DNA of 64,000 nucleotides from Planococcus wigleyi. Its GTDB lineage: Bacteria; Bacillota; Bacilli; Bacillales_A; Planococcaceae. The notes below the pieces were generated by a model. It was not told the origin of the DNA. It worked only from the letters and a program-made list of their open reading frames with translations, and searched no databases. The stretch spans positions 372,001-436,000 of the forward strand of contig NZ_JACSPU010000004.1 in assembly GCF_014836985.1 (NCBI RefSeq). Reading direction: 5' to 3'. Positions 58,746 through 64,000 of the stretch are shown one piece after another. The translations under genes and the position numbers were made by a program. The number at the start of each line of letters is the position of its first letter. The first letter of the stretch is position 1.

Positions 58746-60017
58746 TTACGCGGATGTTTTCTCATTATTGTCGTTGACGAATACGGAGCCATCTTCCAAA
58801 ATCAGTTTAGGCTGTACGCTATCCGCAACAGTTTCTTTTGTGATGACACATTCAACGATGTCTTCACGTGAAGGCAGGTCAAACATCACTTCAAGCATGA
58901 TATTCTCGATAATTGAACGAAGTCCACGGGCACCGGTTTTGCGTTCAATTGCCAATTTCGCAATTTCAACAAGTGCACCAGGCTCGAAAGTCAATTTAAC
59001 GCCATCAAGTTCCATCATCTTCTGATATTGCTTGATCAATGCATTCTTCGGTTCAGTCAAGATTTCAACCAAAGCTTTTTCATCCAATTGCTCAAGGCTT
59101 GCCAATACAGGCAAACGGCCGATGAACTCTGGAATCAAACCAAATTTCAACAGATCTTCCGGAATCAATTGGCTAAGCAATGATTTCTCATCCAATTCTT
59201 CCTTGTTCGGATCTGCACCGAAACCGATGATTTTATTGCCGAGACGGCGTTTGATGATTTGGTCTACTCCATCGAAAGCACCGCCTACGATGAACAGAAC
59301 GTTCGTCGTATCGATTTGGATGAATTCCTGATGTGGATGCTTGCGTCCGCCCTGAGGTGGAACACTTGCAGTGGTTCCTTCCAAAATCTTCAGAAGGGCC
59401 TGCTGTACGCCTTCACCGGAAACATCGCGTGTAATCGATGGGTTTTCGGATTTGCGTGCCACTTTGTCGATCTCATCAATATAGATGATTCCTTTTTCTG
59501 CGCGCTCCACATCATAGTCTGCAGCTTGGATCAGCTTTAGTAGAATGTTTTCTACGTCTTCTCCGACATAACCAGCTTCAGTCAATGAAGTTGCGTCTGC
59601 AATCGCAAACGGCACATTCAGAATGCGGGCCAAAGTTTGTGCAAGCAAGGTTTTCCCGCTTCCTGTTGGTCCGATCAACACAATATTAGATTTCGACAAC
59701 TCGACATCATCGATTTTGCTGTTTGAGTTGACGCGTTTGTAGTGGTTATAAACTGCTACAGCCAACGATTTCTTCGCTTTTTCCTGGCCGATGACATAGC
59801 CATTTAAAATATCCAGAATTTCTTTTGGCTTAGGCACTTCTTTGAATTCTACTTCTTCGTCTGTACCAAGCTCTTCTTCTACGATTTCCGTACAAAGCTC
59901 AATACATTCGTCACAAATATAAACACCTGGTCCTGCGACCAGTTTACGAACTTGCTCCTGTGGTTTACCACAAAATGAACATTTTAAATGCTCTTTCTCG
60001 TCATTGAATTTGAACAA
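58746..60017 (-). CDS. clpX: ClpX ATPase subunit of ClpXP
   Basis: AAA+ unfoldase feeding ClpP. The 423-residue product begins (TTG) [20 protein letters not shown] with the zinc-binding C13, C16, C35 and C38, followed by Walker [16 protein letters not shown], Walker [15 protein letters not shown], the GYVG pore loop ([11 protein letters not shown]) and the IGF loop IIGFGA needed for ClpP binding. TTG at 60017 was chosen because AGGGGTG lies 6 bases upstream and it gives the classical MFKFN N-terminus; the GTG three codons earlier is part of the ribosome site. Confidence 0.96.
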   Translation of the reverse strand: MFKFNDEKEHLKCSFCGKPQEQVRKLVAGPGVYICDECIELCTEIVEEELGTDEEVEFKEVPKPKEILDILNGYVIGQEKAKKSLAVAVYNHYKRVNSNSKIDDVELSKSNIVLIGPTGSGKTLLAQTLARILNVPFAIADATSLTEAGYVGEDVENILLKLIQAADYDVERAEKGIIYIDEIDKVARKSENPSITRDVSGEGVQQALLKILEGTTASVPPQGGRKHPHQEFIQIDTTNVLFIVGGAFDGVDQIIKRRLGNKIIGFGADPNKEELDEKSLLSQLIPEDLLKFGLIPEFIGRLPVLASLEQLDEKALVEILTEPKNALIKQYQKMMELDGVKLTFEPGALVEIAKLAIERKTGARGLRSIIENIMLEVMFDLPSREDIVECVITKETVADSVQPKLILEDGSVFVNDNNEKTSA

Positions 60018-60061
60018 TGTATTCACCCCTATTCAAGCCATTATCTTACAAGATTATCGTA

Positions 60062-60091
60062 ATTGTAGCAACTAATTAGATTCACAGTCAA
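60062..60091 (-). promoter_or_regulatory. clpX promoter
   Basis: Minus strand: -35 TTGACT (60086-60091), 18-base spacer, -10 TACAAT (60062-60067), about 45 bases upstream of the start. Confidence 0.65.
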
Positions 60092-60135
60092 TTTCTTGGC
60101 ATCCTAAGTATAATTCCAGTGTTCTATGTAGTGGA

Positions 60136-60163
60136 AAACAAGGTGCGTCTCCGCACCTTGTTT
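60136..60163 (-). terminator. Terminator of tig
   Basis: Perfect 12-bp stem AAACAAGGTGCG / CGCACCTTGTTT with a 4-base loop, short T run on the minus strand, 27 bases after tig. Confidence 0.8.
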
Positions 60164-60190
60164 CCTAATTCTTTATATGTTGCTTATGTG

Positions 60191-61477
60191 TTATTCAGCG
60201 ATTTTAGCGTTGTCCACTAGGAACTCAACTGTGTTCTGCATGCGGATATCGTTCTCAAGCATTTCAGTTCCACCTAGAGCTGTTTTGATCTGTTCAATGT
60301 CCATGTTGAATTGACCAGCCATTTTTTCAAGCTCTTTGTCGATGTCTTCTGAAGTAACTTGCATGTTTTCAGCTTCAGCAATAGCTTCAAGTGTCAATGA
60401 AACGCGTACGCGTGTTTCAGCATCACCGTGCATTTGCTCACGAAGTGCAGCTTCGTCTTGCCCAGAGAACTGGAAGTATAATTCAAGGTTCATGCCTTGT
60501 TGAGTTAAACGCTGTTCGAAATCACTCATCATACGGTCCATTTCTGTGTGGATCATTGCATGAGGAATATCGATTGTTGCGTTTTCAGCAGCTTTTTGAA
60601 CCAATTCGTCGCGAAGCGTTGCATCAGCAGCAGATTTCTTCTCAGCAATCAGGCTTTCTTTCATTTTCGTGCGAAGCGCTTCAAGGCTTTCCACTTCAGG
60701 GTCGATTTCTTTAGCGAACTCGTCGTTCAACTCTGGAAGTTCCTTGCCTTTAACTTCGTTTACTTTCACTTTGAATGTTGCAGCTTTGCCTGCAAGTTCA
60801 GCAGCGTGGTATTCTTCTGGGAAAGTGACTTCAACGTCTTTTTCTTCTCCAGCTTTAACGCCTACCAATTGCTCTTCAAATCCAGGGATGAAAGAGTTTG
60901 ATCCGATTTCAAGGGAATAATCATTTCCTTGGCCGCCTTCAAAAGCTTCTCCATCAACAAATCCTTCGAAATCGATAACAGCTGTATCGCCTTCAACGAT
61001 TGCTTCGTCTTCTTTAACAGTCAACTCAGCCATACGCTCCTGGTTTTCTTTCAACTGGTTTTCGATGTCTTCGTCAGTCACTTCAGTATCAGGTTTCGAT
61101 GCTTCAAGACCTTTGTATTCGCCAAGCTCAACTTCTGGTTTTACAATCACTTTCGCTGTAAATACAAGAGGCTGGCCTTTTTCGATTGTTTCAATGTCGA
61201 TTTCAGGACGGTCAACCGGGTTGATTCCTGCTTCTTCAACTGCATTCGCGTAAGCGTCAGGCAAGATGAAATCCAAAGCGTCCTGGTAAAGTGATTCTAC
61301 GCCAAAACGTTTTTCGAACATTTGACGAGGCATTTTTCCTTTACGGAAACCTGGTACGTTAATTTCTTTAACAACTTTCTTAAACGCTTTATCAAGACCG
61401 GCGTTTACTTCTTCTGCAGGAACTTCAACTGTAAGAACCCCTGTGTTACCTTCTTGTTTTTCCCATTTTGCTGACAT
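60191..61477 (-). CDS. tig: Trigger factor
   Basis: Ribosome-bound chaperone and peptidyl-prolyl isomerase. The 428-residue product has the ribosome-docking signature in [19 protein letters not shown], the FKBP-type PPIase domain ([41 protein letters not shown]) and a helical C-terminal arm region. GGAGGG precedes the ATG. It has its own promoter and terminator. Confidence 0.97.
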   Translation of the reverse strand: MSAKWEKQEGNTGVLTVEVPAEEVNAGLDKAFKKVVKEINVPGFRKGKMPRQMFEKRFGVESLYQDALDFILPDAYANAVEEAGINPVDRPEIDIETIEKGQPLVFTAKVIVKPEVELGEYKGLEASKPDTEVTDEDIENQLKENQERMAELTVKEDEAIVEGDTAVIDFEGFVDGEAFEGGQGNDYSLEIGSNSFIPGFEEQLVGVKAGEEKDVEVTFPEEYHAAELAGKAATFKVKVNEVKGKELPELNDEFAKEIDPEVESLEALRTKMKESLIAEKKSAADATLRDELVQKAAENATIDIPHAMIHTEMDRMMSDFEQRLTQQGMNLELYFQFSGQDEAALREQMHGDAETRVRVSLTLEAIAEAENMQVTSEDIDKELEKMAGQFNMDIEQIKTALGGTEMLENDIRMQNTVEFLVDNAKIAE

Positions 61478-61545
61478 ATTATAAGCCCTCCAAACATTTT
61501 CTACAAAGTCATTTTACGTTTTATACGAATTTTGACAACTTCAAT

Positions 61546-61573
61546 ATTATAGCACACATGCCGACAGGTTCAA
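61546..61573 (-). promoter_or_regulatory. tig promoter
   Basis: Minus strand: -35 TTGAAC (61568-61573), 16-base spacer, perfect -10 TATAAT (61546-61551), about 70 bases upstream of the start codon, just after the TPR gene stop. Confidence 0.6.
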
Positions 61574-61579
61574 CTATTT

Positions 61580-62560
61580 CTACCCATTGCGCATTTCGAA
61601 CCAAAGTTCGGCCTGCTGAATCAGCTCGAGCAGCTTTTCGTCTTCACTGAATGAAGTCATTCCGCTGAACAGCCCTTCTGTGTAATCCATATACCCCTGC
61701 GCCACGTCTTCTTCATTATAGTCATCCCAGATGAACGGATACAATAGATAAATATGCCGTTCAAACAGTTCTTTGACCATCTCTAGACGAGTCGGATCCT
61801 TCGCCAGCTCGTTGTCGATGATAGCGGTGATTTTCCGGATTCGGCTGTTGTTCACCGGATCCGGCAATTCATTGATGCTGAATGTGCCTTGGTAATGAAA
61901 TTTTCGGACGGAAACTTCCGCATCGATCTTTTCCTGGAACAGCATGAATAATATGTATGTCTTCGTCAAGAGATCGGCTTCCGGATGTTCGATGATCGCA
62001 ATCAGCTTCTTCTTCAAAGCCTGATAGGAAGTCGTCGGCAAATCCAGAATCAATTGCTCTTGTTCCGCAGGGTGAAGCGCCAAAAATGTATCGATGGCGT
62101 ACTTCGAAGCATCCACTTTTTCAGATGCCGCATTTGCTGCAATGCGTTCGTTCAAGTCACGCAATTGCTGGAATTGTTCCAGCCGTTCTTCCGGCAACAC
62201 TTTTTCTTCTATTAGAGCTTCAATCATTTTTTCCGCTTCTTCAAATTCGCGGACTTGCATCAAAATACTTATGTATAATTCCATCGTTTCCAGGTAATGA
62301 ATCGGTCCGATCTTCAATAATTCACGGCACACTTCTAGCGCTTCCTGGAATTCCCCAAGCTCATAGAGGCAATAGGCATAACCGCCGAGGGCTGCTGCGT
62401 GTTCAGGTTCATATGACAAAACTTGATATAGACTGTCACGGGCATCTTCGTACTTTTCTTCTTTTAAATAGGTCATTCCTTCAGACAACAAACGTGTTAC
62501 GGTCGTCGGAAAAACAATGACATTCCCCTTGCGCTTTAAATCGCGATATTTCTTCCGCAT
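61580..62560 (-). CDS. TPR-repeat protein, YsoA-like
   Basis: A 326-residue soluble protein with TPR-type helix pairs in the first half (LLSEGMTYLKEEKYEDARDSLYQVL, AALGGYAYCLYELGEFQEALEVC and ELYISILMQVREFEEAEKMIE; quoted in part to show the A-G-Y-A pattern) and a less regular C-terminal part ending WFEMRNG. It stands upstream of tig as ysoA does in Bacillus. Function unknown; TPRs usually mediate protein-protein contact. GAGGTGGT precedes the ATG at 62560; the longer frame by 10 codons has no ribosome site. Confidence 0.8.
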   Translation of the reverse strand: MRKKYRDLKRKGNVIVFPTTVTRLLSEGMTYLKEEKYEDARDSLYQVLSYEPEHAAALGGYAYCLYELGEFQEALEVCRELLKIGPIHYLETMELYISILMQVREFEEAEKMIEALIEEKVLPEERLEQFQQLRDLNERIAANAASEKVDASKYAIDTFLALHPAEQEQLILDLPTTSYQALKKKLIAIIEHPEADLLTKTYILFMLFQEKIDAEVSVRKFHYQGTFSINELPDPVNNSRIRKITAIIDNELAKDPTRLEMVKELFERHIYLLYPFIWDDYNEEDVAQGYMDYTEGLFSGMTSFSEDEKLLELIQQAELWFEMRNG

Positions 62561-62647
62561 CCTACCACCTCTTTTGTATCTCATAATCATATCATATTCC
62601 CGTTAGAGCGAAAATAAAAACCTTATTGTTGGAATAATGATTGCCCA

Positions 62648-62947
62648 TCACCACAAAGCTTTCTGTTCGCTGGTCAGTTGCAGAAATTTCGGAATCAGGG
62701 ACAGGCCAATTGCCAACAATCCAATCATCATGCCGACTGTATAAACCAATGGAAAATCCAAAATGACTGCAAATGGCAAAGGCAAAAGAATCATCCAATT
62801 GATCAGCGTCATTCGTTGCCGAGATCTTGGTGTTGCATATTGACTGCCTTTGCAATTCGGACAGTGCATGGGGCCATGGATTTTCCAGGAGGCCATGATC
62901 GACTGCTTCCAAGTCCATTGAGTTCCGCATCTTTCACATACTGGCAT
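62648..62947 (-). CDS. Small CXXC-20-CXXC membrane protein
   Basis: A 99-residue protein with C4-x-x-C7 and C29-x-x-C32, then two hydrophobic helices (about 47-64 and 68-85). This is the layout of the family named cxxc_20_cxxc (putative zinc ribbon plus membrane helices) found in Bacilli; the role is unknown. AAGGAGG lies 7 bases before the ATG. Isolated between the TPR gene and tRNA-Arg. Confidence 0.75.
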   Translation of the reverse strand: MPVCERCGTQWTWKQSIMASWKIHGPMHCPNCKGSQYATPRSRQRMTLINWMILLPLPFAVILDFPLVYTVGMMIGLLAIGLSLIPKFLQLTSEQKALW

Positions 62948-63083
62948 AAAAAAACCTCCTTATAAGTATTACGTCTTAAGCAGGATTTAGTTTCACTCTC
63001 CTTAAAATTCACGCCAAAAGCGAATATAAAAAGCCATATAGAAGCCGGTAGTTCAGAGATGAAAAATCACCTGTTGCATACAC

Positions 63084-63128
63084 AAAGAAACCTCCCCGCC
63101 GTTCAATGAACGATGAGGAGGTTTCTTT
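63084..63128 (-). terminator. Terminator downstream of tRNA-Arg
   Basis: Arms AAAGAAACCTCC / GGAGGTTTCTTT (perfect) with an inner CGTTCA / TGAACG stem, about 25 bases after the tRNA. The T run is interrupted by C (TTTCTTT). Confidence 0.7.
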
Positions 63129-63152
63129 CGTGTACTATGTACATTCCTATAA

Positions 63153-63226
<74 letters not shown>

Positions 63227-63302
63227 CAAAGCTTTCTTAGAGTCCAGACTGTGGCGCCTGCTGATGCTGGCGGCTTCGCTTTTCTAACGAAAGACAATTT
63301 TA

Positions 63303-63331
63303 ATTATAGAAATGATTTGAATAAAAGTCAA
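63303..63331 (-). promoter_or_regulatory. tRNA-Arg promoter
   Basis: Minus strand: -35 TTGACT (63326-63331), 17-base spacer, perfect -10 TATAAT (63303-63308), about 75 bases upstream of the mature 5' end. Confidence 0.75.
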
Positions 63332-63370
63332 TGCTATTTTAAAAAAACATTAAAATTAATTTACAGGCAT

Positions 63371-63976
63371 TTATTCTTGTTTATTCATCCATGTCGGCAG
63401 GCTTTCCTGCAACTTGCGCAAAGCATTGCCGCGGTGAGAGATTGCCGCTTTTTCATGAGGCTCAAGTTCAGCCATTGCTTTATCCTGTTCAGGCACGAAG
63501 AAAATCGGATCGTAGCCAAAACCATGATTGCCTCGGCGCTCATGAAGGATCATTCCTTCGCATGACCCCGAAAAGGTTTCGGTCTTCTGTCCAGGAGCTG
63601 CGACAGCCAACACACACCGGAAACGCGCTGTACGCTCGCTGTCCGGCACGCCACTCAATTTCTCGAGCACTTTGTCGATATTTGCGTCATCGCTCTTAGC
63701 GAGGCCTGCATAGCGCGCTGAGTAGACCCCCGGTTCCCCGTTCAACGCGTCAATTTCCAATCCACTGTCGTCTGATATAACCGGGATGCCAAGCGCATCC
63801 GCTACAGCTTCAGCTTTCAAAATAGCATTTTCTTCAAATGTCACGCCTGTTTCTTCCACGTCCATATCCTCTGCCACGTCCCGCAAAGTCAGCACTTCAT
63901 AGCCGAATGGAGACAGCATGGTTTCGAAATCTTTGGCTTTGCCTTTGTTTTGAGTTGCGATTACGATTTTTTTCAT
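63371..63976 (-). CDS. rdgB: dITP/XTP pyrophosphatase (RdgB/HAM1)
   Basis: Removes non-canonical purine triphosphates (XTP, dITP). The 201-residue product has VIATQNKGKAKDFE, VTFEENAILKAEAVA, VISDDSGLEIDALNGEPGVYSARYAG and GNHGFGYDPIFFVPE with AISHRGNALRKL, the Ham1 signatures (parts quoted). AAAGGTG lies upstream of the ATG at a long distance. In Bacillus it follows rph, which would lie beyond the right edge. Confidence 0.96.
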   Translation of the reverse strand: MKKIVIATQNKGKAKDFETMLSPFGYEVLTLRDVAEDMDVEETGVTFEENAILKAEAVADALGIPVISDDSGLEIDALNGEPGVYSARYAGLAKSDDANIDKVLEKLSGVPDSERTARFRCVLAVAAPGQKTETFSGSCEGMILHERRGNHGFGYDPIFFVPEQDKAMAELEPHEKAAISHRGNALRKLQESLPTWMNKQE

Positions 63977-64000
63977 AGTTCTGCCGGCACCTTTTCACCA

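Noticed and set aside
62592-62930. 112-codon frame overlapping the CXXC protein
   Set aside because: The other frame has a strong ribosome site and the CXXC pattern.

Overview
The window is a chromosomal core segment of a low-to-medium GC Bacillota, most likely a non-sporulating member of the Planococcaceae (Planococcus-like). The basis is strong AGGAGG-type ribosome binding sites, Bacillus-type operators and leaders (T-box, L21 leader, PerR box), a cleavable L27 leader with its Prp protease, and gene order that follows Bacillus subtilis from relA to rdgB. The sporulation genes normally found in that order are missing. Genus-level assignment is inference; no 16S rRNA is present.

Layout. (1) 1-9.4 kb, minus strand: relA (cut by the window edge), a PfpI-like protein plus a beta-helix protein, recJ-apt, lapA, secDF, comN, yajC. 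(2) 9.4-13.3 kb: ruvA-ruvB-queA-tgt-yajC operon. (3) 13.4-18.7 kb: niaR on the plus strand, then rplU-prp-rpmA behind an L21 leader and spo0B-obg-pheB-pheA. (4) 18.7-25.2 kb: a NERD-domain gene with a 21-bp tandem repeat at its 3' end, then maf-radC, mreBCD and minCD. (5) 25.5-27.1 kb: an AbgT transporter. (6) 27.1-40.1 kb: a complete type IV pilus locus (prepilin peptidase, PilO/N/M, major pilin, PilC, PilT, PilB, a VanW-like protein, a small membrane protein, and a divergent AT-rich set of three minor pilins). It sits between comC and folC, which are adjacent in B. subtilis. (7) 40.1-44.8 kb: a membrane GAF-GGDEF protein, folC, and a divergent pair of ATP-grasp ligases. (8) 45-47.9 kb: valS behind a valine T-box. 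(9) 47.9-55.5 kb: an AbrB-type permease and the PerR-box-controlled hemAXCDBL heme operon. (10) 55.6-64 kb: lon-ysxC, clpX, tig, a TPR protein, a CXXC protein, tRNA-Arg and rdgB.

How it fits together. Most genes are housekeeping: stringent response, protein export and quality control, cell shape and division-site selection, recombination, queuosine and heme synthesis. The main accessory system is the type IV pilus. PilT implies retraction. PilB carries an intact-looking double MshEN motif (a c-di-GMP-binding module in other PilB/MshE proteins), and a diguanylate cyclase is encoded next to the minor pilins, so second-messenger control of pilus extension is a reasonable inference. The largest minor pilin (598 residues) looks like a modular tip subunit with a beta-rich adhesive domain.

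The most unusual non-coding signals are two intergenic arrays with a 20-21-bp period (18.74-18.86 and 28.03-28.17 kb) and a pair of palindromes upstream of maf. All coordinates and motifs were read by eye. No database search or folding program was run.
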